A DNA stretch of 64,000 bases from Nelumbo lutea (Eukaryota > Streptophyta > Magnoliopsida > Proteales > Nelumbonaceae): the NCBI GenBank assembly GCA_022828595.1, contig JAKGHH010000001.1, positions 206,727,813 to 206,791,812 of the forward strand, given 5' to 3'. Position numbers and translations under genes: made by a program. Numbering within the stretch: position 1 is the stretch's first letter; each line of letters begins with the position of its first letter. The notes beneath the pieces are model-generated. The model had not been told where the DNA came from. It searched no databases and saw only the letters and a program-made list of their open reading frames with translations. This document shows, one piece after another, positions 53,410 to 63,760 of this stretch.

Positions 53410-53840
53410 TGAAGTCCCTATAAATTTAGAATGATATCAGTAGTTTAAGACGGGAGAAATCTTTAGCTATATATTATTCTATGCTGAAGTCCCTATGGCA
53501 TGAGATTGATGTAAAAACAATTGCATGGGAAAGTACTAAGGATGCTAAGACTAATAGAAAATTGAATCAAAGGCCAAGGTTTTCGAGTTTCTAACTGGAC
53601 TCAACTCTGACTTTGATGTAACCAAAAAAAAATATTTTAACAAAGAATGAAGTGATTCTTTCTCAGGCATACACCAAGGTCAATAGTGAAGAGAGCAGGC
53701 GAAAGCTACAATTATAAGCTAAACAATTTTTAGAACATTTGCACATGCAAGGATAAGTCAAGGGGACTAATGAGAATAAAGAAGTGATATGTGAGTATTG
53801 TAAAAATCCTAAGCATACTAAAGATATTTGTTAAAAAACT
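53410..53840 (+). pseudogene. Copia gag relic, + strand
   Basis: AIYYSMLKSLWHEID, AWESTKDAKTNRKLNQRP, then in shifted frames ILTKNEVILSQAYTKVNSEE, SRRKLQ and the knuckle CEYCKNPKHTKDIC. It resembles the gag of copia F and A2 but lies on the opposite strand. Stops and a poly-A insertion break it. Confidence 0.75.
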
Positions 53841-53849
53841 GAAACCGGT

Positions 53850-54110
53850 AATTCAAATCAAAAAATCTGATTAAGCCAACCAGTCAGTTCGGCTTCAGTT
53901 AACCTATTAAAAAAAACATGCTTAACCAAACCAATCGATGTATATATATTTACAATATCTATTTATAGTATTTATATATAATAATATTATAATATATTAT
54001 AAATATAAAAAACCAAATAAATGAACTATTCAACTGGTTAATTGATTAACCGATTGATCTAGTTCATTTTGAGTTCAGTACTTTTCAAAAACCGAAGGAC
54101 CAATTCGATT
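53850..54110. repeat. AT-rich foldback-like stretch
   Basis: AAACCGGTAATTCAAATC near 53841 and CAATTCGATTTCAAATATGT near 54102 flank a core of TATA and ATATATTATAA runs. AACCAGT/ACTGGTTAA-like complementary pieces suggest a hairpin. Boundaries and family are not established. Confidence 0.35.
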
Positions 54111-54379
54111 TCAAATATGTGCCCACTGAGCACTCCTAGAGAGACCAAGAAAAGTGCATTGTCTAGTACCAGATTTCACCTCTACATCCTTGCCCATACC
54201 CACATGTGCTCAGCTGGAATAACTAAATTATTTCCTAATAAAGGAATATTCAGAATCATCTCGAAGCACACGAGAAATGCATGGCAGTCTTTTCTATATA
54301 AAGGAGTGATTGAGAACCCTAAAAGAGAGACACTCAAGACACCTTGAGACCTCAGACATTCCCATTAACTTCAGAACCA
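54111..54379 (+). other. Possible LTR fragment
   Basis: A TATA-like TTCTATATAAAGGAG lies at 54290-54304, followed by a transcript-leader-like stretch. No partner or primer site was found. Confidence 0.3.
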
Positions 54380-54508
54380 AATCAATCTTATCCAAACTTT
54401 CATCCAAGGGGGAACACCATCTTCTCCCCTGAGAACCCTAATCCTCCATTCAGCAACCCCATCCTTATGCACACGCAGAGCTTGTGAAGTTTCATCTCAT
54501 TCTTCAGA
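54380..54508. repeat. Inverted repeat, right arm
   Basis: Reverse complement of 53279-53409. Confidence 0.85.
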
Positions 54509-54947
54509 GTTGCAAGAATTCTTATTTCACATTTCCAAAACTTCAAGATCTCACTGTTGGGGCATTCTCATGCCAACTTTCAATAATTCTTAGACCACAG
54601 CCACACCATAGTCTTACAATCCCCTTCAGCGTCATGTTCAGATGAATATCTATACATGTTAGCATGTCACTTGTCCTGTTTTTTCCATAATTTCTATTCT
54701 GGCTTTCAAAACTAGAAGCACTTTGATAAGCTGAAGAAACCACCAGCATGGGTAATCTTTATACCTTGCATGGAAATCTTTTTTTATATTATTATCTTGC
54801 ATGGAAATCATCATCCTCCAGGCACCATTTCCACTTTCAAATTTAAAGATACCACAATCCAAGCAAATATGAATGTACCAAATCAAGACAAGGGTAAGGT
54901 TAAATTTAAGAGGGAAGGGGGAATATTAGGAATGAGACATAGCTTAT
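54509..54947. other. Unassigned stretch
   Basis: A CTTGCATGGAAATC phrase occurs twice (about 54764 and 54796). Nothing else is recognised. Confidence 0.3.
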
Positions 54948-54950
54948 TTA

Positions 54951-55279
54951 GGACCCGTTTGGCGCATCTTCCCGCGCGGTCTGCCGGCTATTTATGAGGT
55001 TGGCAGACTGCGATTCGGTCTCTTCCAGTATGGTTTGCGGTAGATCTAGCCGCCAAAATCCAATGCACCAAAAAGACGTGAGAAGCCCAAAACGGGCGAT
55101 TTTTGGGAAGCTCCAAATGGAGCTTTTGCGCTTTTTTCTATTCGTCTTCATGCGCAAAAAGGCACGCCTTAGCCAAACGGGCTTTCAGGCTGCTCAGATC
55201 TTAATGCAAAAGCTCAATGCGTCTTTTGACTGTCAGAGCTACCAAAAGATCTTCCCAAAAAGACTTCCCAAATGGCCCC
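54951..55279. mobile_element. PIF/Harbinger-type MITE, copy 2
   Basis: Starts GGACCCGTTTGGCGCATC and ends CCCAAATGGCCCC, with TTA at 54948-54950 and 55280-55282. Shares blocks TAGATCTAGCCGCCAAAA-like and CAAAAGCTCAATGCGTCTTT with 19905-20255. Confidence 0.87.
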
Positions 55280-55282
55280 TTA

Positions 55283-56270
55283 ATTTCTTGCTTCTTTTTA
55301 AATACGCCAAAACATGCATTGTTCAGTTTAGGTAGTTGTATCATAAAAGGAAGGTTGAATGTATTAGGAAAGCTCAGATTTGATTATTTGTCTTTGTTAA
55401 AGTGCACATGCTGAAGGGTTGAGGGATGTAAAATAAAATTGAGTAGAAGAAAGTAAATTTAATTTGAGCTACATGTTGTAGGTGATTCTTCCTCATTATT
55501 TTATATTTTCTCTTTACTTTTTTCAGTAAGATCACTTTACACTCGTAAGACAACCAAATGTATGTTAATCCAGTTACAATTTCGCTCATAATCCTCCGCA
55601 ATCTGCATACAACGCTGTACTTGTGAAATGAAGGAAAAAGTTTATTTCGTAGTGTCCTGAAATCTGACGCATAACCTACTTTTTTTAGTCCACTGTTATT
55701 TGCAATTTCCCATCATTAGCACAGGAAATATTTATAAAAGGGTAGGTGGAAAAAAGAAGGAAGCAAGCATGTCTAATGACGAAAAGGATAGTATTGTTCA
55801 TCAAAATTTAACAAAGAAGACTTTAAACATAGAAACCCTACAAAATAGTATCAAAAGATAACAGAAAAGAAGAGGTACAAAAATTATGCTCCTTGCAATT
55901 GCTATCGCTAATTTAATCAAAAATATGATAAGAATTCTCAACAACAAAGTAATAATTCTTCCGGTAAACAACCTATAGAGTTTAGACTACAAAAATTGAC
56001 ATAAAAAGTAGAGCAATCCAAGAAGTTGGGAGACTGAATTTAAAAAACAGAAACGTCTAGAAAACAGGCATAAATTAATAAAAACTTCCAATTGAACTTA
56101 CAGTCAGATGAGAATAGTGACTCCAGCTTTCTCTTCCAGATCAGTCGATTGACAAAAATGGCAACAAAATCGAATCGCTCGACTGGTTTTGCATTCAAAT
56201 CTGGCAAAAGAAACCGCCTTGAACCCTAGAATTTGACCATTGACAGAACGGCTAGAACTGTGGCCTCAGA
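55283..56270. other. Unassigned stretch, possible 5' exon on - strand
   Basis: No protein motif was found. On the - strand, a (CT)n run (56270-56286) followed by about 180 bases of mixed composition and then ACTGTAAGTTC at about 56098 looks like a plant 5' untranslated exon with a donor site. It could belong to a gene reading left, but this is not established. Confidence 0.25.
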
Positions 56271-57180
56271 GAGAGAGAGAGAGAGATGACCGGCTTCGGA
56301 CTACTGCTTGCTATGTCGAAGGCAGGGAGGATGTTCGCGGTTTTCGCGCATGATACGCTGTTCTCTAGAATGCGCCGCAGCGAGATGGGCGTATGGTGCG
56401 AGAGGACCGGGACTCAGGCCTCAGGGACTGAGGAGGGAGTGGGTTACACTGCTACAGTCTCAAGAGTTTTGGTTGGTCCACCAGGCAGTCGGCAGTTTGC
56501 GAGATCACAGCGGGCGCCCCACATGCACATCTCAGCGTGGATTCGGAACATCTCCGAATTTGTCGGTGGGAGATGTTTCCGATACATGTCCGAAGTTGTT
56601 AGTGGGAGATGTTTCCAATATAGTGTTGGGATATGCAGTGGGGCGTTTGTGGGGCGCAAAATTAGATTTGATCTCACTAGACCTTGCTAGCACAGCCCTT
56701 TCAACTTTGGAATATCTCCCATGGAAACAATATATAAATAGTAAGGGTAGAGCTAATCAATTTCCTAAAGGATAAGAGTATTATTACAAATTTGTCCTTG
56801 TAGAAATACCCATAATAGCTATAAGTAGCTAGTTTGAGCTTTGGGGGCATCAAATGAATTAATTGCCCCCCAACATCTATATAAAAGCTAGTTTGAGAGG
56901 ACATCTTAGTAAAGTGATAATTGACTTTATAAAAAAACAAAATACATCTCCCAACAACTATAAAATAACTAGTTTTCAACAGTATTTCAATCAATTAAAT
57001 TATTTCCAACTACTATAAATACCCTTGCCCTCCCACATTCTCATCACACCAATCCTCATACTCTCTTGTACTCTCATAAACTCATATATTCTCATATATT
57101 CTCTCATATACTTCCTCTTGCTCCTTAGTTCCTAATTCTCAACTTAATTCAAATTTCAATAAGGAGAAAGCTTATTCAAG
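56271..57180. other. GC-rich patch and repeated TATA-like segments
   Basis: 56290-56690 is clearly more GC-rich than its surroundings. It contains two GTGGGAGATGTTTCC repeats (about 56568 and 56602). Then related segments with a TATA-like core follow at about 56814, 56874, 56955 and 57006. It may be an unrecognised LTR or an old promoter-bearing repeat. Confidence 0.3.
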
Positions 57181-57520
57181 TGTTTTAAGTTTGCAATCTG
57201 GGAGGCTTAAAAGATTCATCAATTGAAATAAAGTTAGTATATATAATTAATGGGTTGGGTAAGCGATAATTATAATTTATTAAAATGGTCAGGTCCTCTC
57301 ATAATTCCTTTCCCTACAACTTCTATGATGTCCAATTATAATACGATAGCTTTGGTATGGGTTTTAGTACTAAAAAATACCCCTACTACTTCTAAGGATG
57401 GCAAGAAAAAGATCAGTGATGTCTAAAAAATGTTTCAAATAGAAGAAGTTTTGGGGAAAGGAAAAGAGAGTAATTTGCATGAAATGCAAAAGTGGTTTTA
57501 GTTATAGAAGTGTAGGTATA
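57181..57520. other. Unassigned stretch
   Basis: Nothing recognisable before the putative gypsy LTR. Confidence 0.3.
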
Positions 57521-58160
57521 TGATGGTCACCTAGACCATGAGAGCACGAAAGGTGCTAAACCAACACCACATGAACACCTGCGATGAGTTCAAAACCCAC
57601 GTAGACATGCAATAAGCTCAAGACCCAAAATGAACTACAATGAGCTTAGTACCCGTGCAGACTTGAGATTAGCTCAAGTTCAAAGCTCATCGCATGTCAA
57701 AAACGAGTAAAAGAAATAAGTATGTCACTAATAACACACGTGACAAAACATCTAGTTAGACTAGAAAGGACACGTGAGATAAGTAGTGGCGTCACCTGCG
57801 CTACGTCAATCTAAGAGGCTTGCGAAAGGAAGTAGCACACGTGTATTACGAGAATCCTTAGATGAAAGGAAATCTCATCATTGAGATATCTCATTAGACA
57901 CATGGCGAAACCTTAGTATTCCCTAACAACTAACACTGAATCCAAGATTCCCTTCCTTAATGAGAATCAAACATTTTTGGCTCATTCTTTTCGGGATCTC
58001 GGGATCTCTCCTTATAAATAGGGGTCTAACTCATAACAAGATCATTATTCTATCACCTCGTTTGCCCTAGCCTTTAGCATACCTCATACTCTCAGCTTTC
58101 CTTTGTCCTTTAAGGAGTAAGTAGTCTTACCTCCCTATTCACATTAGAATCTCTGGTTAT
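57521..58160 (+). repeat. Putative 5' LTR of Tat-clade gypsy
   Basis: A TATA-like CCTTATAAATAGGGG lies at 58012-58026, preceded by GGCTCATTCTTTTCGGGATC. This stretch is matched in reverse orientation at 63890-63985. Repeated GCTCAAG and TGAGCT motifs lie at 57600-57690. Both ends are approximate, since no same-orientation partner was seen. Confidence 0.45.
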
Positions 58161-58740
58161 TCCTTGATCATAGAGGATGGATGCCCACAGGATTAACCTT
58201 TCCCCTATCCCTGGAGAGCAAACCAATGAACAAGAAAACGTTAACCTGGAGACCGGAGATCAGGTTGGCCCGGGAAAACACCACCACCCCCTCCTCATTT
58301 TGCCTACACAAAAGAATATGTAATAATGATAATGAACAAATTGGTAGAAGACCGTGCCATCAACCTGCCACTACCACCAACAGGAGTTGACCCGGAGAAA
58401 GAGAGGCATGGAGCGAGGTGGTGCAACTTTCACTAGTCACCACACCATGATCTGATGGACTATTTCACACTCCAACGATTGTTTGTGCAAAAGGTAAAAC
58501 TTGATGATTTTGTCAAAAGGAAACCGGCTCAAGTAGAAATGAATCCACTCCTCGCACACACCTAGGGAGGGAGTATCAATGCGATTGGAGCATCGGGCCA
58601 GGATCACCCAGACATGCTGATTTAAAGGTTCGAGCACAGCGTAGAGCTACAAAGTTCTTTAGTAAGCAGGGGCTAGTGCCTCAACAAGGAGGCTTGCCAT
58701 CAGGGCACTGGCAAAAACACTCAGAAGACCATTGGATCTC
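58161..58740 (+). pseudogene. Tat gypsy leader and gag region (degenerate)
   Basis: By position this should be the leader and gag. Only short frames exist (for example QIGRRPCHQPATTT near 58340) and no gag motif is convincing. Confidence 0.3.
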
Positions 58741-59361
58741 CATTGGTCCGATAGGTTGCACATGAAGTTCACTCAAGACGACATGCTAGCCACTGCCCCC
58801 ACCACAATTGGAACTTGTACATTACAGTGAAGATAGGGGTTATGAGATGATGCGGTTGATAATTAACCAGGGCAGTTCTATGAACTTGATCTCTATTCAC
58901 ACCTTTAGATTGATGAACATTTAGAAAGAAACTGTCAAAGGACTGTCTATGGAGGTCACGGACTTCAATGGCAACGCTTCCACCATAGAAGGGTCCATCG
59001 AATTGCCGATTGAGATCGGGCCATTCACCATCACCTAAGAATTGCCCTATTGGGCCACCCATTGATACTTGGTTTGGCCCTAGTCCCATCGACATACCAT
59101 CAATGTATCAAGGCAAAACATAGAGGTCATGTGGTGAGGATTCCGATGACATGCGTCCCTTTTGAAAAGACAGAAGCCCATTTGCATGACCCGATCTACT
59201 ATACTGAACTAGCCGACGAAGGTGAGACAAAAGTGGCCAAAGTGGAAGGTGTGCAGCTGCTGAATCCTGTGAGCGAACCCCCTACATACCAAAAAAGAAG
59301 AAGAGAACAAGGTGGATACGAATTACCGGCAATGACAGAAAGAGTTACTACACTATTGTAG
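58741..59361 (+). pseudogene. Tat gypsy protease end
   Basis: LGLALVPSTYHQCIKAKHRG, then HVVRIPMTCVPFEKTEAHL, equals the conserved end of the Tat/Ogre protease region (the LGxxPSTxHQ segment). Upstream in another frame lies EVTDFNGNASTIEGSIELPI (about 58950-59010). The catalytic Asp motif is not clearly readable. Confidence 0.5.
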
Positions 59362-59991
59362 AGGAGTATGAGGACGATGGCACATTTGCTATATATATCA
59401 TCAAATGCTTACTGTGGGCTATAATGCCATCGCTAAAGTTGAAAATAATTTGAAAATAATCACTATACATGCATGTTCTACTGCGCTGAAATCAAATGGC
59501 TACCATACATACATTTGCTGCTAAAACCAAATTATCACCGTGCATATGACCAAATGAGCTCTCTAAGCTATATGTCTTCACAATTAAGGAAATATATGCA
59601 CATATTCTCTAATTGTTGCCTCAATCAAAACTATTTTGTCGTACCACCTCCACAAATGGATATCGCAGTGATCTCATCGCAAAAGGATAGTAAACACCCA
59701 AAATAGAGCCCACCAAAATCAAAGGTACAACACGATGAATTAGTGCATACAATTAACAACATAAAAAAGATACTAAAAATTACCCAAAAAAACAGGGGCA
59801 AAACAAAGAAATCATAGAGTATTATGATGAGGTCCACGCACCTCCCAAGCACATACAAGACTCTATTGATATTGTGGAAGAGCTATTAGAGGAAGTGAAC
59901 ATGGATGCAAAAGGAGTAGAGAAAAGGACATTATACATCTCGGCCAAGTTAGGACACGAGGAGAAATAGAAACTTTTAGACCTTCTGAAAG

Positions 59992-60069
59992 GTACAAGAA
60001 CTTTTCTTTTCCACATCGCAAATATTAGACATTTGTTAAAACGAAACTAAATTGTATTTTCTTTCATAG
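59992..60069 (+). other. Putative spliceosomal intron 1 in Tat pol
   Basis: 78 bp, AAAG before GTACAAG and CTTTCATAG before AGTTCC. Removal joins LLK-EFQDVFAW exactly as in related elements. It has an ACTAAAT branch-point-like motif and the tract TTGTATTTTCTTTCATAG. Read through, it contains an in-frame TAA. Confidence 0.75.
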
Positions 60070-60322
60070 AGTTCCAAGATGTCTTTGCTTGGTCATACGA
60101 CTAGATGATAAAATTGGACTTGGGCCTTGTCAAACATTCATTATGCATATATCCCAAATTCAAACCTATGGAAAAACCATAAAGGATCTTCAAACCAGAA
60201 ATAGCTCTAAAAATCAAAGAGGAGGTCGAACGACTTCTAAAAGTAGGCTTTACCAAGCCCATCGCATACCCACAGTGGTTAGCCAATGTGGTTCCAATCA
60301 AAAAGAAGAATGGACAACTAAG

Positions 60323-60403
60323 GTTAGTATCCAAGTTCTAGTACACTATTTTTCGGTTGTTAGAACAAAATTAGCACACTAACTTTTCTCACCCCTACCT
60401 TAG
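60323..60403 (+). other. Putative spliceosomal intron 2 in Tat RT
   Basis: 81 bp, CTAAG before GTTAGT and ACCTTAG before GTGTTG. Removal joins NGQLR-CCVDFRDLN, the conserved RT motif. It has a CACTAAC branch-point motif followed by TTTTCTCACCCCTACCTTAG. Read through, it has an in-frame TAG. Confidence 0.8.
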
Positions 60404-61080
60404 GTGTTGTGTCGACTTTAGAGACTTAAACAGAGTTTGCCCCAAGGATGAGTTCCTTCTGATGAATATGAATATCCTGATAAACTCAATAGTAGGGAAC
60501 CGATTGTTCTCCTTCTTAGACGCCCACAACTAGTACAACCAGATTTATATGGACCCTATAAATGCACCACACACGGTGTTCAAAATGCCAATCAGCAACT
60601 TCTACTACAAAATGATGCCTTTCGGCCTGAAGAATGTTGGAGCTACGTGCCAGGGGGCGATAGTGAGTGTATTTCATGATATTGATGCACAAGTAGATTG
60701 AATGCTATGTAGATGACATAGTGGTCAAGGCAAAGAAAAAAGAAGACCATTTTGAAGTACTTAGAAAAGTGTTTATCAGATGCAAAACTTTTAACTTGTG
60801 ACTCAACCCATTAAAGTATGCATTTGGAGTACAATCTAGACAATTTCTAGGTTATAGAGTTGATCAAATTGAAATCCACCTGGATGAGGTTAAAGTGAAA
60901 GCAGTCCTAGACCTACCTTCACCAAGCACTAAATCTCAGCTAAAAACCTTCCTAGGTAAAGTCTCATATCTCAAAAGGTTCATCCCTGGCCTAGCACATG
61001 CAGCAATGTTGTTGCTAAAATTAACCAAGAAATCCACAACGTATAAGTGGTCAATAAAACATCAAGATGCTTTCAACTAG

Positions 61081-61500
61081 TTGAAGCAAACTTTGGCTAG
61101 AACCCCATCCATGTCACCACCTAAAAGTAGCCAAGAGTTTAACGTGCATATCGCATCAAACTCAAAGGCCGTAGGATGCTTGTTAGCCTAGGACAATGAT
61201 GAGGATGTTAAGTGTCCAATATACTACGCCAGTAGAACCTTGAAATCGGTAGAAAAGAACTATTCCCACATGGAGCAATAGTGCTTGGCATTAGTATTTG
61301 CAACCCAGAAATTCAGACACTACATCTTAGGCCAAAAGGTGAAGTTGATCGCAAGGAACGATCCCATTAAGTACTTCATAGATAAACCTCCACTCTTAGG
61401 AAGATTAGTTAAATGGATGATGCAGTTGAATGAATATAGTATTGAGTACACCTAACCAAGGGTGATTAAGTGCCAAGCGGTTGCAGACCTCTTAATTGCC
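61081..61500 (+). pseudogene. Tat gypsy RNase H
   Basis: LKQTLARTPSMSPPK, then EFNVHIASNSKAVGCLLA, a TAG, IYYASRTLKSVEKNYSHMEQ, a TAG, CLALVFATQKFRHYI and LIARNDPIKYFID. The last motif QAVADLLIAFP carries the C-terminal Asp. Typical Tat RNase H with in-frame stops. Confidence 0.85.
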
Positions 61501-61539
61501 TTCCCTACCAATGTTAGTTTCCCCATGTATGAAGAAGTA

Positions 61540-61965
61540 CCCAGAGAGCTACCTATAATCACAGTAGTAGAAGATGGAGAGTGGACCCTGACCTTTGACG
61601 AAAGTAGTACAAACACCTCTGCCAGAGCTAGAGTCACATTGGCCTTGCCTGTCGAAGATACCTCAACCTATTCCTTCAAGTTGCAATTCCCTTATTCACA
61701 CAACATAGCTGAGTATGAGGCACTGGTATTGTGCCTAACAGTGGCCAGGGACTCTAAAGCAAAGAAAATAAGAGTAATAGGGGATTCCAAATTAGTGGTT
61801 GGGCAAATGGATGGCAGCACCACAATAAAAGAGTTGATAATACTACCATATAGGACACTAATCCAAAGGTTAACCAGAGACCTAGAAGTAACCTATGAGC
61901 ACCAAAACAAAGCCAAAAATAGACATGTCGACGTATTAGCCATACTAGGATCCAAAATACAACCA
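61540..61965 (+). pseudogene. Tat gypsy archaeal-type second RNase H (aRNH)
   Basis: GEWTLTFDESSTNTSARARV, HNIAEYEALVLCLTVARD, IRVIGDSKLVVGQMDGS and KNRHVDVLAILGSKI. All four acidic positions (D in FDES, E in AEYEA, D in GDSK, D in HVDV) are kept. A second RNase H after RT-RNase H is the hallmark of the Tat lineage (Ogre, Retand and relatives). The frame is intact over the whole domain. Confidence 0.9.
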
Positions 61966-62329
61966 AGTGAAACCCAATCAAAATTATAATTCAAATGCAC
62001 TATGAACCATCGACAAAAAAGATTGGGACACTGGGTAGAAACAAAAGATGACATAACAACAAAGGATTGGAGATATCATAAAGAACCTAAGTAACCCAAT
62101 AGAGGTAATGCAAAATGGCAATGTACTATTAAGGTTCCAACTAGTAAGTGAAGTGCTATACCATAGATTGGCGAATGGAGTTAGGGCAAGATGCTTAGGG
62201 CCTAAAGAGGTAGAAGTAGTCTTGAACGGAACTAATAAAACTTACTATGGAGACGTAATCACAACACTTTTGGCCAAAGATGAAAACATATTCAACCAAG
62301 ATCTAGAACGACTGTGAGAAATACAATCC

Positions 62330-63610
62330 AAAGGCAAACAAGAATGAGTGTCTCATAGTGGGTGAAGCTTAGAGAGCCATGTACATAGACTACATTGAGA
62401 ACAACATCACACCAGTTGACCCGGTTATGAGAAGATAATTCTTAGCAAAAGCCAAAAGATTCTATCTACATGATGGAGCACTGTACAAAAACACTAGAAA
62501 ACCTTTGTGATGCCTAGCCGGTAAAGAAATAGAAGAAGCACTAGATGCAGCCCATAGCTTTGAACCAACCCCACACCAAGGACAACTAGCCTTGCACAAC
62601 CATATCTTGCACTTAGGCTTCTACTGGCCTACAATGCTAGAAGATACCCAGAAGCATGTACAAAGGTGCCACAAATGCCAAGTACATGCCAAACGGATAC
62701 ACCGACCAATTAATGACCTCCACCCCATTTATCACACCGTGGCCTTTCCACACCTGGGGGTAGACTTGATGGGCAAAATACACCCACCTTCCCAGGGATA
62801 CTACTTCATCATAGTAGCCATGGATTACTTCACAAAATGGGCAGAGGACATACCTCTAAGGAGAATTTGTGTAGAGAACATCACTGATTTTCTAAGGCAG
62901 CACATAGTCCACCAATTTGGGGTCCTAATGAGGATTTTGACAGAAAATGGGTTATCCATAAAAAATTAGGAAGTCTAGGACCTATTAAGACAATATGGGG
63001 CAAGACTAGGCACATCTACAACCTATTACCCACAAGGGAATGGTCAAGCAGAGGCAACCAACAAGACATTGTTAAAAATGTTGTGTAAGATGGTAGCAAA
63101 AAACCAAAAGGACTTGGTAGAAAAGTTATCGAAAGCACTTTGGGCTTATCGCACAACAATAAAAAAGAGCACATAGGCAACACCCTATTCTTTGGTATAT
63201 GGTCAAGAAGATGTTCTACTGGTAGGGATACAAACAGTATCCGCCCGAGTAGCCTATGTAATGAGAAAACACTTATGAACAAATGAAATGGACCAATTGC
63301 TTAGTGAAAAACTAGAATGTATAGAAAAGGATAGAGAGAAGTCACTACAAAAGCAAATCAAATACAAACAACTCATGGCCTCTAACTTCAACAAACTAGT
63401 AAAGCCCAAAAAATTCAAAGAGGGCGGCAAGGTACTAAAAACAACACTCTATGTCAGACAAGGTAAATCAACTAGAAAGTTTGCACCTAATTGGGTCATA
63501 CCATACATCATCCAAGAAACTCACCCAACTAGGTACTATGTACTAAAGAATGTAGCTATAAATGAATAGGATGAGACAACGAATGGTCACTGGTTGAAGC
63601 CTTCTAATGA
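62330..63610 (+). pseudogene. Tat gypsy integrase
   Basis: The zinc-binding motif reads HQGQLALHNHILHLGFYWP, then CHKCQVHA. The core is LGVDLMGKIHPPSQGYYFII, VAMDYFTKWAED, FGVLMRILTENG, then after two stops QYGARLGTSTTYYPQGNGQ and AEATNKTLLKML. The first Asp and the Glu are in place, but the second catalytic Asp (usually TDNG) is Glu (TENG). The tail PNWVIPYIIQETHPTRYYVL and HWLKPS ends the polyprotein at about 63610. Ten or so stops lie in the region, mostly TAG. Confidence 0.88.
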
Positions 63611-63760
63611 GTAGTAATGCAAACCGTAATTGTGAATTCTTGAAGAAAAACATGTCATATATTTTTTGTACTTATCATCAGACAAAGTCTGTTGTACTCA
63701 AAACAGAGCATGTTACGTCTCCTTTGTACATATTTTCAATTTTGAATAAAGCATGTTGTA
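63611..63760 (+). other. 3' untranslated end of Tat element
   Basis: AT-rich, ends TTTTGAATAAAGCATGTTG, with an AATAAA motif at about 63744. No same-strand LTR follows. Confidence 0.35.

Larger units (their letters stand above)
59830..61080 (+). pseudogene. Tat gypsy reverse transcriptase with two intron-like segments
   Basis: The frame runs EYYDEVHAPPKHIQDSIDIV, KRTLYISAKLGHEEK, a TAG, LLDLLK, an intron-like segment (59992-60069), EFQDVFAWSYDDM, LKIKEEVERLLKVGFTKPI, QWLANVVPIKKKNGQLR, a second intron-like segment (60323-60403), CCVDFRDLNRVCPKDEF, FKMPISNFYYKMMPFGLKN, then after a 1-base shift IECYVDDIVVKAK (active site, about 60697-60735). LKTFLGKVSYLKRFIPGLA ends the domain. The two segments have clean GT-AG ends. 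Several TAG codons and one frameshift make this copy inactive. Confidence 0.88.

Noticed and set aside
56286..56775. Two overlapping open frames on + in a GC-rich patch
   Set aside because: They run through repeats and show no domain; the GC content alone makes long frames likely.
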